Shown here in pieces: positions 14,731 through 24,019 of a stretch of 62,412 nt of DNA (within the stretch, counting starts at the first letter, position 1; every line of letters starts with the position of its first letter). The translations under genes and the position numbers were made by a program. The notes below the pieces were generated by a model. The model was given only the letters and a program-made list of their open reading frames with translations, had not been told where the DNA came from and searched no databases. The DNA is from JBIQLO01 sp044464175 (GTDB taxonomy: Bacteria; Planctomycetota; Phycisphaerae; Tepidisphaerales; Tepidisphaeraceae), in the NCBI GenBank assembly GCA_044464175.1, contig JBIQLO010000001.1, positions 1-62,412 of the forward strand. Direction: 5' to 3'.

Positions 14731-17028
14731 ATGCAAGCCATTCGAGTCGAACGCCAGATCGGCGGTCGTACGTTGCCTATCGAGACCGGCAGCTTTGCCC
14801 GCCAGGCCGATGGGTCGGTGACGGTTCAGTATGGTGAATCGATTGTTTTCGGCGCGGTGGTCCGCGCCAAGCCGCGCGAGGGGATCGATTTCTTCCCGCT
14901 TCAGGTCGATTACCGCGAGCGGCGGGCGGCGGCCGGGAAGTTCCCCGGCGGGTTCATGAAGCGCGAGGGGCGCCCCACCACCAAGGAAATCCTGACGGCC
15001 CGGCTGATTGACCGGCCGCTGCGTCCCTTGTTCCCCAAGGGGTTCATGGACGAGGTGCAGATTCACCTGAACGTGCTGACCTTTGACGGGCAGAACGACA
15101 CGGACATCTTTGCCGGCATCGCGGCCAGCGCGTCGGTGGCGATCAGCGATATTCCGTTTCTCACGCCCACGGCCCACGTGCGCGTGGGGCGGATCGATGG
15201 GGAATTCGTCCTGAACCCCACCGTTGAGCAGTTGGAATACAGCGAGTTTGACCTGGTGGTGGCCGGGACGAAGCATTTTGTGAACATGATCGAGATCGGG
15301 GCCCGCGAGGTGCCCGAGGACACGGTGGCCGACGCAATTGAGTTCGGGCACAAGGCGGTCATCGAGATCGTCGGCATGATTGAGGAGTTGCAGGGCAAGG
15401 CCGGCAAGGAGAAGGTGGGCGACATCAAGCATCCCGACGCCGGGTTTGTGGATGCGATCCGGGCGAAGGTGGCCGACCAGATCCGCGAGGTGAAGGGGAA
15501 GCCGGGCAAGCAGGACCGGGCCGAGGCCGTGGCGAACATCCTGGATAGCCTGCTGGAAGAGATGGCTCCGCCGGTGACGGATCCGAATGCGCCCTACCTG
15601 GCGATCGCCGCGCAGAAGGAAAAGGCGAAGCAGGTTCGAAGCATCTTCGCCGAAATCGAGGAAGAGGCGACGCGGCAGGCGATTCTGGACGGCGTCCGTC
15701 CCGACGGGCGCGGCTTCAACGACATTCGCCCGATCAGCTGCCAGGTGGGTCTGCTGCCCCGCGTGCACGGGTCGGCCGTCTTTACCCGCGGCGAGACGCA
15801 GGCGATGGTCACCGCCACCCTGGGCACCAGCAGCGATGAGCAGCTGGTGGACGGGCTGACGGAGGAATACAGCCAGAAGTTCATGCTGCACTACTACTTC
15901 CCCAGCTATAGCGTGGGCGAGGTGCGGCCGATTCGCGGGCCCGGCCGGCGCGAGATCGGGCACGGGGCGCTGGCCGAGCGCAGCCTGATCGCAGTGCTGC
16001 CGAGCGTGGAGGAATTCCCTTACACCGTGCGGCTGATCAGCGACATCCTGGAGTCCAACGGCAGCTCGTCGATGGCCAGCTCCTGCGGCGGCTGTCTGGC
16101 ACTCATGGATGCGGGCGTGCCGATCAAGAAGATGGTGGCGGGAATTTCCGTGGGCTTGGTGAAGGAGGGGGACAAACAGGTCCTGCTGACCGACATCCTG
16201 GGCGAAGAAGATCACTTCGGCGACATGGACTTCAAGGTGTGCGGCACGCGGGATGGGATCACGGCGATCCAGCTCGACATCAAGATCGAGGGGCTGGATT
16301 ACGGGATCATCCGCAAGACGCTCCACCGGGCCAAGGAGGCGCGACTGGTGATTCTGGACAAGATGAGCCAGACGCTCGACGCGCCGCGGCCTCAAATCAG
16401 CGAGTACGCCCCGCGTCTGCTGACGATCAAGATTGACCCGGAGAAGATCGGCAAGCTCATCGGCCCGGGCGGCAAGACGATCAAGAAGATCCAGGAGGAG
16501 ACCGGCGCCAACATCGACATCGAAGACGACGGCACGGTCTACATCAGCGCGGTGGACGGCGCGGCGGCCGAGAAGTGCCGCGACATCGTCGAGGCGATGA
16601 CGGCGGAGGTGAAGGTCGGGCGCATCTACACCGGCAAGGTGGTGAGCATCAAGGATTTCGGTGCGTTTGTCGAAATCGCCCCGGACACCGACGGCCTGTG
16701 CCACGTGTCGGAATTATCCAGCCACTATGTGGAGCAGGTGACCAATTTCGTGCACATGGGCGACGAAATCCCGGTGAAGGTGATCCTGATCGACGATCAG
16801 GGGCGCATCAAGCTCAGCCGCAAGGAAGCCCTGAAGGAACTGGGCCAGGAAGACCCGGAACCGGTGCAGAGCGAGCGGCCAGAGGGCGACGATGACGCCG
16901 GCAACCGGAGCGAGCGGCATGATCGGGGCGGCGACCGCGGTGGACGCGGCGGCGATCGGGGCGGTCGCGGCGGACGGGGTGGACGCGGCGGGCGCGGTGG
17001 CGACCGCGGTGGACGCCGGGACGATTAA
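14731..17028 (+). CDS. pnp: Polyribonucleotide nucleotidyltransferase (PNPase) with an RG-rich tail
   Basis: Phosphorolytic 3'-5' exoribonuclease of RNA decay. 765 residues: first RNase PH domain (~10-145), alpha-helical linker, second RNase PH domain (~315-550) with SSMASSCGG near the active site, KH domain with IGPGGKTIKKIQEE (~576-590), and S1 domain (~629-700). The last ~48 residues are an acidic stretch followed by Arg/Gly/Asp repeats (GGRGG, GGDRGG) built from repeated GC-rich codon blocks, longer than in typical PNPases. ATG 14731 has GAAGGA upstream at good distance; the TTG six bases earlier was not used. A strong terminator follows. Confidence 0.95.
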   Translation: MQAIRVERQIGGRTLPIETGSFARQADGSVTVQYGESIVFGAVVRAKPREGIDFFPLQVDYRERRAAAGKFPGGFMKREGRPTTKEILTARLIDRPLRPLFPKGFMDEVQIHLNVLTFDGQNDTDIFAGIAASASVAISDIPFLTPTAHVRVGRIDGEFVLNPTVEQLEYSEFDLVVAGTKHFVNMIEIGAREVPEDTVADAIEFGHKAVIEIVGMIEELQGKAGKEKVGDIKHPDAGFVDAIRAKVADQIREVKGKPGKQDRAEAVANILDSLLEEMAPPVTDPNAPYLAIAAQKEKAKQVRSIFAEIEEEATRQAILDGVRPDGRGFNDIRPISCQVGLLPRVHGSAVFTRGETQAMVTATLGTSSDEQLVDGLTEEYSQKFMLHYYFPSYSVGEVRPIRGPGRREIGHGALAERSLIAVLPSVEEFPYTVRLISDILESNGSSSMASSCGGCLALMDAGVPIKKMVAGISVGLVKEGDKQVLLTDILGEEDHFGDMDFKVCGTRDGITAIQLDIKIEGLDYGIIRKTLHRAKEARLVILDKMSQTLDAPRPQISEYAPRLLTIKIDPEKIGKLIGPGGKTIKKIQEETGANIDIEDDGTVYISAVDGAAAEKCRDIVEAMTAEVKVGRIYTGKVVSIKDFGAFVEIAPDTDGLCHVSELSSHYVEQVTNFVHMGDEIPVKVILIDDQGRIKLSRKEALKELGQEDPEPVQSERPEGDDDAGNRSERHDRGGDRGGRGGDRGGRGGRGGRGGRGGDRGGRRDD

Positions 17029-17048
17029 GTTCAGCCCCTCAAAACCCA

Positions 17049-17086
17049 AACGCCGTGAAGAGGTTTCTCTTCACGGCGTTTTTTTT
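17049..17086 (+). terminator. Terminator after pnp
   Basis: Perfect 14-base stem (AACGCCGTGAAGAG and complement), loop GTTT, then a run of eight T. A textbook intrinsic terminator 20 bases after the pnp stop. Confidence 0.93.
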
Positions 17087-17210
17087 GACCGGTGCGGCGC
17101 CTCCGTCGAGCCCCGGGAAAAAGCCCGGCATGGCAATGGTCTTCTGGAGCAGGGATGGAGCCGTAGAACAAGCGCTGTCGCGCGGGGAGGCGGCGGCTAT
17201 GCTTTGATCC

Positions 17211-18143
17211 ATGAACCAGGAACAGGTTCCATGGCCGCCATTGCCGCTGGAGGCATGGAAGGAGACGGCGCAGACGCTCCATCTCTGGATGCAGATCGTG
17301 GGAAAAATCCGGCTCACGCAGACGCCATGGATCAACCATTCGTGGCACGTGCCGCTTTACGTCACCGCGCGGGGAATGACGACCTCACCGATGCCGCATG
17401 GGCGGCGGCTGTTTCAGATTGATTTTGATTTCATCGATCACCGGCTGCTGATTGAAGCGAACGATGGGATGATTCGCCACATGACGCTGCGGGCGCGTTC
17501 GGTGGCCGATTTTTATCTGGAACTGACCACGCTTTTGGCCGGCATGGGGCTGGGGGTGCGGCTTGACACAACGCCCAATGAAATCGCTGATGCCATTCCC
17601 TTTGAGAAGGACCAGACCCACGCCTCTTACGATCCGGAGTACGCTAACCGATTCTGGCGTGCCACGGCCCAGGCGGATCGGGTTTTCCAGCAGTTTCGCG
17701 CGAGGTTCGTGGGCAAATGCAGCCCTGTGCATTTTTTCTGGGGGAGTTTCGACCTGGCGGTGACGCGCTTTTCCGGGCGGAGGGCGCCGGAGCATGCCGG
17801 CGGCGTCCCGCATCTGCCGGATTGGGTGGTGCGGGAGGCTTATTCGCAGGAGGTGTGTAGCTGCGGCTTTTGGCCGGGGGGAGAGCCGACGCCGTTTCCG
17901 CTCTTTTACTCATACGCCTATCCCGAGCCGCCGGGGTATGCCGCGGCGACGGTGCGCCCGCAAGGGGCGGAATACCATCCCGGACTGCGCGAGTTCATTC
18001 TGCCCTACGAAGCCGTGCGGCAGGCGGCATCGCCGGATGCGGTGCTGTTGGAATTTCTGCAAAGCACGTACGACGCGGCGGCCAATCTGGGAAAATGGGA
18101 CCGAGCCGGCCTGGAATGGGATGGGCCGCCGAAATTGAAGTAG
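17211..18143 (+). CDS. DUF5996 family protein
   Basis: 310 residues matching a conserved family of unknown function (DUF5996) seen in many bacteria. Typical patterns are WPPLPLEAWKETAQTLHLW at the N-terminus, LTQTPWINHSWHVPLYVTARG, FQIDFDFIDH, and FWGSFDLAVTRFSGR near the middle, with a Cys-containing segment EVCSCGFWPGG. No signal peptide or membrane helix. It starts about 125 bases after the pnp terminator, so it is a separate unit, and is convergent with the DUF4838 gene 31 bases away. Function unknown. Confidence 0.8.
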   Translation: MNQEQVPWPPLPLEAWKETAQTLHLWMQIVGKIRLTQTPWINHSWHVPLYVTARGMTTSPMPHGRRLFQIDFDFIDHRLLIEANDGMIRHMTLRARSVADFYLELTTLLAGMGLGVRLDTTPNEIADAIPFEKDQTHASYDPEYANRFWRATAQADRVFQQFRARFVGKCSPVHFFWGSFDLAVTRFSGRRAPEHAGGVPHLPDWVVREAYSQEVCSCGFWPGGEPTPFPLFYSYAYPEPPGYAAATVRPQGAEYHPGLREFILPYEAVRQAASPDAVLLEFLQSTYDAAANLGKWDRAGLEWDGPPKLK

Positions 18144-18174
18144 AAGATATCGAAGGTTCCAATGCGCCGGGCCA

Positions 18175-20550
18175 TTATTCATCGGGCACACCGGTGCGGT
18201 CGACGGCCTGTTTGCCGGTGCGGAGGAGGACGCCGTTGGCATCGGCCTGGGCGCTGACGTGCGCACGGCGGGAGGCATAGACCGAGAACGGCGCGGAGCG
18301 ACCCTGGAGATGGATCACGCCATCCTGGAGCGTCGCTTTGGCCACGGCGGCGTTGGGGATCGACAGTTCCCAGGTCACCTGTGGGGGCGGACGTAGGCCA
18401 TTGGGCTGGGCATAGAAGTAATAGGCGGTCTGGGCCTTGGCGTTGAAGGTGATCGTCAGGCCGTCGTACAGGATTCCGGTCTGCATCTGTCGCGTGGATT
18501 GATCCGTTACCTCATCGATCACATACATCAGGAACGAGGGGCCGGGATGAACATTGTGGGCCTGAAGCTGAACCGGCCCATCCTGGGTGCTATACAGCAG
18601 GACACGGCCTTCGTTGGGCATCCGCGTCGGCTTGGCCGGGGCGGCGGCGGCCGGAGCAGCTCCGAATTGCACCTTCACCGGCGTCAGGGCCGGCGACCAG
18701 CGGGGGCTGAGGATATTCCAGAAATGGTCGAAATCCTTCTCCTTTTTCAGCATCATCTCCACGACCTGGCGATCGGTGCGCTGAAGGGAGGAGGTGAAAT
18801 CGGACGGCAGCATGCCGGCGTTGCGCAAGCGCCACTGGAGCACGATCATGTTCTGCTCGATCAAGGTCAGCCGCCGCTGCTGGGCGGGGGTCATGGGCTG
18901 CTGCCGGGCCTTGAGGAACAGGCTCTCCATTTCCGGGTAGTGCGTCCCGAACAAGGCCTTGAACATCGCCTCATCGGGCATGTAGCGGGCCGAGGGGTGC
19001 GTGCGGTAGTAGTCGCCAAACCAGGTTTCCAGCTTCTGGTAAAGCTCGCCCATGACGGCCGCGGCGTGCGGGCCGTAGGCGCGATCCAGCCACTCGGCCT
19101 GCAAGGCGGCGGCATCCAATTTCGGGTTCCACAGAAGCTTGGCGGAGATGTAATTGACCAGCGCCCCCTGGCTCCAGGCGCCCACCCCATAGAACTTGGC
19201 ACCCTTGATATGGTACTTCACCAGCCGGGGGAAGACGAAGTTGAGGATGTCGATGCCCGGCGGCGTGATCATGCCGCTGTTGAGCGTGAACTGGTTGGGC
19301 AGGTCGTAATAGAACCAGGTGGGCGGGGCGACCTTGGCCCAGCCGCCCATCACCTCGTCGAACAGCTGCCGGGTCCGGGGGCGGTAGAGGGTGTAGCCGT
19401 AGTCAAAGGAAGGGGCGATGACGGGGGTGAAGTTGTCCGGCAGGGTCATGCTCCCCTTGGTGGGCGGGAAGAGGTAGTCGGAATAGATGAAGCCGGCCAG
19501 TTTGCCCTTGGGATATTTTTTGGCCACGACGGCCGAGACATCGTGATACCACTTGAGGATCAGCGGGGTGATGGAGGGATATTCGGCGCCCGGGGGGACG
19601 GGATCGTAGAGCGCCTTGCTCTCTTTGCTCTGGCTCCACCCCCGGCTGTCGCTGGGGGAGAGAGAGTAGGTGTTCATCTGCGGGTCGGCCTTGAGGGCGG
19701 CGATCGCCTGGTCGGCGAAGTAGTTGACCAGCTGGGGATTGGTCGTCTCCAGCTTGTACCGCCCCACCGGCGAAACGCGCTTGCCGTCGATCATGGCGAA
19801 CCAGTCGGGATGGGTTTTGAATTCCTCGGCCGGGACGGTCTGGGTCCAGCTGTGGCCGTCATTGAGGCGGAAGGAGAAGCCAAGTTTCTGATGATCCCCC
19901 CACTGCTGGACGGAGGTGGTGGTCTGGACGTAGGGGAGCGTGCGATAGATGAACAGGGGCGATTCGGTGCGGTCGATCTCGTCAATGGTGAAGGTGGCCT
20001 TGGCCGGCACATCGCGGCCCAGGTCGCCGGGCAGCAGCCAGCGCACGCCCAGATAGTCTTCCAAAAAGGTGTAGACGCCATTGGCGGTGCCGTTGCTGAA
20101 ACCGCCGTTTTCGGTGAACTGCGGGCCGGGGATGTCCGGCTGCGGGGTGTAATTGTTGTAAGGCCGGCCGTTGCTGGTGGTGGTGATCAGGGCGGCGGTG
20201 TCCAGCCCAAGGATGTAGAGGTCCTGCCCCCTGGTGACGATACGGTAGCCCTCGGGTGGAATGTTCTGAATGGACAGCCCGGCGGCTTTGGCCTGCGCGG
20301 TCGAGCCGAGGCTGATGAGCGGGCCGGTTTTAGCCTGATTTTCCTTCTGGATCGGGAGTTTGGCGCCGGTCGCCTCGGCGATGTCGCGCTGCAGCTCCAA
20401 AGCGGCCGCCTGCACGGAATCCGGGGCCTTGGCGGGGATGACAATGGAATAGTCACTTTTTCCCTGATCCGCAATCGTGATCGCGCCAAATGCGCTGCCG
20501 GCCAGGGGAAGAATCAACACAAGCATTCCAGCGCGACAAAATTTCATCAT
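18175..20550 (-). CDS. Secreted DUF4838 protein (GH67-like N-terminal domain)
   Basis: 791 residues with a signal peptide (hydrophobic segment AGMLVLILPLAGSAFG). The N-terminal part (SDYSIVIP, AALELQRDIAEATGAKLPI) resembles the non-catalytic domain of GH67 alpha-glucuronidases, followed by the large DUF4838 domain (PDNFTPVIAPSFDYGY, WFYYDLPNQ). Such proteins are thought to act on polysaccharides outside the cytoplasm but are uncharacterised. AGGA at good distance favours ATG 20550; the frame reaches 20586. It is the last gene of a LacI, pseudopilin, DUF4838 set and has a clear homologue at 42802 with the same neighbours. Confidence 0.82.
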   Translation of the reverse strand: MMKFCRAGMLVLILPLAGSAFGAITIADQGKSDYSIVIPAKAPDSVQAAALELQRDIAEATGAKLPIQKENQAKTGPLISLGSTAQAKAAGLSIQNIPPEGYRIVTRGQDLYILGLDTAALITTTSNGRPYNNYTPQPDIPGPQFTENGGFSNGTANGVYTFLEDYLGVRWLLPGDLGRDVPAKATFTIDEIDRTESPLFIYRTLPYVQTTTSVQQWGDHQKLGFSFRLNDGHSWTQTVPAEEFKTHPDWFAMIDGKRVSPVGRYKLETTNPQLVNYFADQAIAALKADPQMNTYSLSPSDSRGWSQSKESKALYDPVPPGAEYPSITPLILKWYHDVSAVVAKKYPKGKLAGFIYSDYLFPPTKGSMTLPDNFTPVIAPSFDYGYTLYRPRTRQLFDEVMGGWAKVAPPTWFYYDLPNQFTLNSGMITPPGIDILNFVFPRLVKYHIKGAKFYGVGAWSQGALVNYISAKLLWNPKLDAAALQAEWLDRAYGPHAAAVMGELYQKLETWFGDYYRTHPSARYMPDEAMFKALFGTHYPEMESLFLKARQQPMTPAQQRRLTLIEQNMIVLQWRLRNAGMLPSDFTSSLQRTDRQVVEMMLKKEKDFDHFWNILSPRWSPALTPVKVQFGAAPAAAAPAKPTRMPNEGRVLLYSTQDGPVQLQAHNVHPGPSFLMYVIDEVTDQSTRQMQTGILYDGLTITFNAKAQTAYYFYAQPNGLRPPPQVTWELSIPNAAVAKATLQDGVIHLQGRSAPFSVYASRRAHVSAQADANGVLLRTGKQAVDRTGVPDE

Positions 20551-20598
20551 GATTCTGAAGTCCTGTTTCATGCAGTCATTGATCACCGGCGGCTTGCC

Positions 20599-21339
20599 TT
20601 ACGGATTGGGTTTGGCGGGCCAATCGTAGGCACGGGTGGACTCAACCACCTGTGTTGCGGGCGGGGGATACGCCGCCAGGTCCCGCTTGGAATAGACCAC
20701 ATACATGCTGCCCACCTTGCTGTTGGAAAAGAGCATGAAAGAACCCCAATCCTTGGGCTCGAATTTGACGCTTCCATCGGCAAACAGCACGTTGCCGCCC
20801 CGGGGGTGGCCCGGCTTCATCCAGTTCGGCGCACTGGTGCCGAAGGAGACATACATGAAATCCTGCGCCAGCGCCTGCTCGTTCTTGATGTCGGGCATTC
20901 GGGGGCCGTAGGCCCGCCGTTCGGCGGGATTGGTGCTCCAGTTGTTGAGCATGAGGTAGCCGACGTATCGGTTCGTGCGAACCCAATCGACCGGGAACTG
21001 GTCCTGCTCCGGACAGACGAACACCGCAGCGTTCTTGAGGTACGGCATATACGGATTGAGGGTGGATTCATCCGCAATGGTCGTGGAACCGTCGGGGAGG
21101 GCGTAATTGTTGAAGACGTAAGGGTTGTTGAGCATCGCCGCCCGCCCCAGCCACTGGCGATTGTCCTGGGTGTACATGCGCATGGCAAGGCCGATCTGGC
21201 GAAGCTGGGAGCCGCAGGAGACGACCTTGGCCGCCTCGCGGGCGCGGTTCAAGGCGGGCAGGAGCATCGCGATCAGGATCGCTATGATGCCGATGACGAC
21301 TAGCAGTTCCACCAGGGTAAAGGCGTGTTTTCGAGGCAT
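20599..21339 (-). CDS. H-X9-DG type pseudopilin
   Basis: 246 residues. The N-terminus is a type IV prepilin/pseudopilin signal (KHAFTLVELLVVIGIIAILIA) with cleavage before Phe and Glu at +5. Near the C-terminus HPRGGNVLFADG fits the prepilin-processing-associated H-X9-DG motif that is expanded in Planctomycetes and relatives. AGGAG precedes ATG 21339. It lies between a LacI regulator and a DUF4838 gene and was probably exported to the outer cell layers through a type II/type IV-like system such as the one encoded at 45688-62412. The cargo or role of this family is not established. Confidence 0.9.
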   Translation of the reverse strand: MPRKHAFTLVELLVVIGIIAILIAMLLPALNRAREAAKVVSCGSQLRQIGLAMRMYTQDNRQWLGRAAMLNNPYVFNNYALPDGSTTIADESTLNPYMPYLKNAAVFVCPEQDQFPVDWVRTNRYVGYLMLNNWSTNPAERRAYGPRMPDIKNEQALAQDFMYVSFGTSAPNWMKPGHPRGGNVLFADGSVKFEPKDWGSFMLFSNSKVGSMYVVYSKRDLAAYPPPATQVVESTRAYDWPAKPNP

Positions 21340-21381
21340 GGATGCTCCTATTTTGCTCAGGCTGAACCGATTCGCGCTCAT

Positions 21382-22536
21382 TTAAGTTGCTTTCTCCAGA
21401 ACGACATCGAACGTAGCCAGCCGCGGTTCGCCGCCGGGCGCACGCGGGATTTCCAGCGCCCCATCCATGGACGGATCGCTGGAGCGCCGCACCACCAGGT
21501 GCGGCGGCAATTCGATACGCCGGTATCCCTTGGCGGTTCGCACCGCCTCCAGGCCCCCCTCCAACTGTTCCAGTAGCAGATCAAAGGCCGTCCGTCCTAC
21601 CTCATCGCGCGGCTGATGGACACTCGAGAGCCCCACCGGCAGGTAAGGGGCGAACAGATCATCGTCGAAACCAACCAGGGCCACATCGCCCGGCACGGCC
21701 CGCCCGGCCGCCCGCAGGGCGTGCAATACGCCCATCGCCACCGTATCGGAGGCGACAGCCAGGGCGTCGATGTCCGGATGTTCTGCCAGCAGCCGCCGCC
21801 CCAGTTCCACCCCCATGGCCGGGGCGTCAAATCCCAGCGGCTGCCCGTAGGTGATCGTCGGCACGTGCCGGGCATCCAGCCCCGCCTCTTGCAGTGCCCG
21901 GGCCATGCCGCGCAGTTTGGCGCGGCCCTGGGGGCTTTCATGGGAAGTCAGAACGAAGGCCGGTCGCCGCCGCCCGATCTCCAGCAGATGACGCACCTGC
22001 AAATAGCCCCCCTTCTGGCGGTCGATGCTCACATCGGGCGTCGCCAGCGGCAGGTGGGAATCGAGCGTGACCAGCGGCTTGTCCATCGCCAGAACCTGCT
22101 CGACGATTCGACCCTCACATTGCGCGGAGGGGCGCATGATCAGCCCGTCCACGCGCTCGTCCAGAAAGGTGCGGAGGTATTCCTCTTCCCGGTCCGGATC
22201 GCCGCGATGGAGCCCCAGCAGCAGGTGGTATCCCTTTTCCGCCGCGCGGGCCTCGATGGCGTTAAGGCGCCGGGCGGCAATGCCATCCCCCTGCGAGCCC
22301 AGCACCAGCCCGATTTTGCGGGTGGCCGCGCCGCGCATGCCGCGGGCCAACGGGTTGGGGCGATAGCTCATGCGCTGTGCAGTTTCGCGGACGCGCTGGC
22401 GGACGGCCTCGGAGGCGTAACAATCTGCCCGCCCCCCCAGCACGGCCGAAACGGTGCTGATGGAAACCTTCGCCTCTCGGGCCACATCCTTCAGCCGAGG
22501 GGTGCGAGGGGCGGTTTGAGGCCCGGATCGTTCCAT
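21382..22536 (-). CDS. LacI family transcriptional regulator (module 1)
   Basis: 384 residues: LacI-type helix-turn-helix (RLKDVAREAKVSISTVSAVL, ~residues 14-33), hinge helix (PNPLARGM), then a periplasmic-binding-protein-like sugar sensor domain. Start ATG 22536 was chosen because a promoter -10 element ends ten bases upstream; the two earlier ATGs in the frame overlap that promoter. This makes the mRNA nearly leaderless. It probably controls the downstream pseudopilin and DUF4838 genes and the neighbouring Gfo/Idh gene, which has a similar promoter region. The inducing sugar is unknown. Confidence 0.9.
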   Translation of the reverse strand: MERSGPQTAPRTPRLKDVAREAKVSISTVSAVLGGRADCYASEAVRQRVRETAQRMSYRPNPLARGMRGAATRKIGLVLGSQGDGIAARRLNAIEARAAEKGYHLLLGLHRGDPDREEEYLRTFLDERVDGLIMRPSAQCEGRIVEQVLAMDKPLVTLDSHLPLATPDVSIDRQKGGYLQVRHLLEIGRRRPAFVLTSHESPQGRAKLRGMARALQEAGLDARHVPTITYGQPLGFDAPAMGVELGRRLLAEHPDIDALAVASDTVAMGVLHALRAAGRAVPGDVALVGFDDDLFAPYLPVGLSSVHQPRDEVGRTAFDLLLEQLEGGLEAVRTAKGYRRIELPPHLVVRRSSDPSMDGALEIPRAPGGEPRLATFDVVLEKAT

Positions 22537-22573
22537 ATGGATCATTCTATACATCGGGCCGAAAAGGTGTCAA
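22526..22573 (-). promoter_or_regulatory. Promoter and possible operator of lacI module 1
   Basis: On the minus strand TTGACA (22573-22568), 16 bases, TATAGA (22551-22546). About nine bases on, TGGAACGATC (22535-22526) overlaps the start codon. The stretch from TTGACA to TGGAACG is closely similar to the one upstream of the Gfo/Idh gene (same TTGACACC, TCGGCCC, and 37 versus 36 bases to ATGGAACG). Confidence 0.6.
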
Positions 22574-22642
22574 TCAACAGCAGAGCGGCTCTGTGCCGGG
22601 AAACCAAGGCCGGGGCGGGATCGACGAAAAGTGTCTAAAGAA

Positions 22643-23827
22643 TTACTCCAGTTCGGCCACGGGAACGACCTGGCCTTGGGCGGCCGACTGGTCGATGGCG
22701 CAGGCCACGGCGACCACGTTGAATCCATCTTCCAAATCCGGCTTGACCTGGCGGTTTTCGCGGATGCCGTCGGTGAAAATCTTGGCCAGACGGTCATCCC
22801 CCCCGCCGTGGCCCCCTTCGCTGGGGATGTTCCAGTGTTCCTGGCGGGTGGACCCGATCCAGCTGACTTCGATTCGCTGGAAGGGATTGCCGTTGAAGAC
22901 CTGAATGCTCAGCCGCCCCCGGTCGCCGATGATGGTGTGCTCCACCTTGTAGTCGGGCGTGAAAAAGCACTCAATATAGCTGCCGCGCGCCCCGCTGGCG
23001 TAGTTGAGCGTCACAATCTGGTTGTCGTGCAGGTCCACATCCTCACCGTAAACGCACAGGTGGTTCTTGGTGGACTTGGGATTGGGCAGCCCGTTGATCC
23101 GCACTTTGTCAGCCGAATACATGCACTCGGCCGCGATGTCGCATTCCTCGCAGGTCAGGCCGGCGGGCTTGTCGCCGCCGAAGTGGTCCTGCCCCGCCGA
23201 GGCGAAGACGCTCAGGGGGCGGCTGTTCATCAGGTACATCTGGATGTCCAGCTGATGCACCGCCTTCTGCAGGGTCAGGGTGTTGCCGGGGGGCTTGTGG
23301 CTGTTGTGCCACTCCCGTCGCCGCCAAAAGCTGCCCATCCGCCCGCAGGAATCGACCGTCATCGCCAGGCGCGGCGTGCCGATGAGGCCGTCCTCGATTT
23401 TCTGCTTGGCCTCGATGATTGCCTGGGCGTAGCGGAATTCGTGTCCCACCACCCCCACCTTCCCCGAGCGCCGCCAGCGCCGCACCAGGTCGCGGGCGTC
23501 GGATATGGAGGTGGTCATCGGCTTTTCGACAAAACAGTGAAAGCCGCGATCCAGGACGCTGGAGGCGATTTTGTGATGGGTGGCGTCGCTAGTGGCGATG
23601 AGGGCGGCATCGAACTCGCCCCATTTGAGCAGCGCTTCGACGTCGGTGAAGACGGGGACGGGGGGCTGATCCTTCGGAAATTCGGCCGCCCGCTGGCGGG
23701 CCAGCGGTTCGTTCAGGTCACAAATGGCGGCCGGGCGGGCCAGTCCCTGCGGCTGCCAGATCGACTGCACCAGCGAGACGCCACGGGTGGCGCCAATCAT
23801 GGCGACGCGGGGGGAGCTGACATTCAT
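22643..23827 (-). CDS. Gfo/Idh/MocA family oxidoreductase
   Basis: 394 residues, NAD(P)-dependent sugar or cyclitol dehydrogenase. N-terminal Rossmann strand (RVAMIGATRG), the catalytic CFVEKPM (Lys in EKP) at ~residue 105, and the C-terminal alpha/beta dimerisation domain. A cluster of cysteines (CEECDIAAEC, ~residues 228-237) could bind metal and is found in a subset of this family. AAGGACA precedes ATG 23827. The gene lies upstream of the LacI gene on the same strand and shares its promoter sequence. Exact substrate unknown. Confidence 0.85.
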   Translation of the reverse strand: MNVSSPRVAMIGATRGVSLVQSIWQPQGLARPAAICDLNEPLARQRAAEFPKDQPPVPVFTDVEALLKWGEFDAALIATSDATHHKIASSVLDRGFHCFVEKPMTTSISDARDLVRRWRRSGKVGVVGHEFRYAQAIIEAKQKIEDGLIGTPRLAMTVDSCGRMGSFWRRREWHNSHKPPGNTLTLQKAVHQLDIQMYLMNSRPLSVFASAGQDHFGGDKPAGLTCEECDIAAECMYSADKVRINGLPNPKSTKNHLCVYGEDVDLHDNQIVTLNYASGARGSYIECFFTPDYKVEHTIIGDRGRLSIQVFNGNPFQRIEVSWIGSTRQEHWNIPSEGGHGGGDDRLAKIFTDGIRENRQVKPDLEDGFNVVAVACAIDQSAAQGQVVPVAELE

Positions 23828-23890
23828 GCGCGTGTCCTTTTTAGGGCGGGAGCCTTCCAGGCCGCGGCTGAAATGACGGTCTGGAAGGGC

Positions 23891-23940
23891 GTACAACGTT
23901 CCATGGGTTCATCTTACGGACTGGGCCGAGGGGGTGTCAA
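23891..23940 (-). promoter_or_regulatory. Promoter and possible operator of the Gfo/Idh gene
   Basis: TTGACA (23940-23935), 18 bases, TAAGAT (23916-23911), then TGGAACGTTGTAC (23903-23891), an imperfect palindrome centred on ACGT. The arrangement parallels the lacI promoter at 22526-22573, suggesting that both respond to the same LacI protein. Confidence 0.55.
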
Positions 23941-23961
23941 TTTGAGCCAGTGCCGGATATC

Positions 23962-23998
23962 CCAACAAAAAGGCCGACGGAATGATCCCGTCGGCCTT
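23962..23998 (-). terminator. Terminator after nuoN
   Basis: Eleven-base stem (AAGGCCGACGG and complement) with a 7-base loop. On the minus strand it is followed by TTTTTGTTGGG, so it ends the nuo transcript, 22 bases after the nuoN stop. Confidence 0.88.
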
Positions 23999-24019
23999 CG
24001 ATGGATTGGCAAACCCCAA

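Noticed and set aside
18499..21303. 934-codon open frame on the plus strand
   Set aside because: Antisense of the DUF4838 and pseudopilin genes. Its protein is low-complexity Gly/Val/Leu-rich with no motif.
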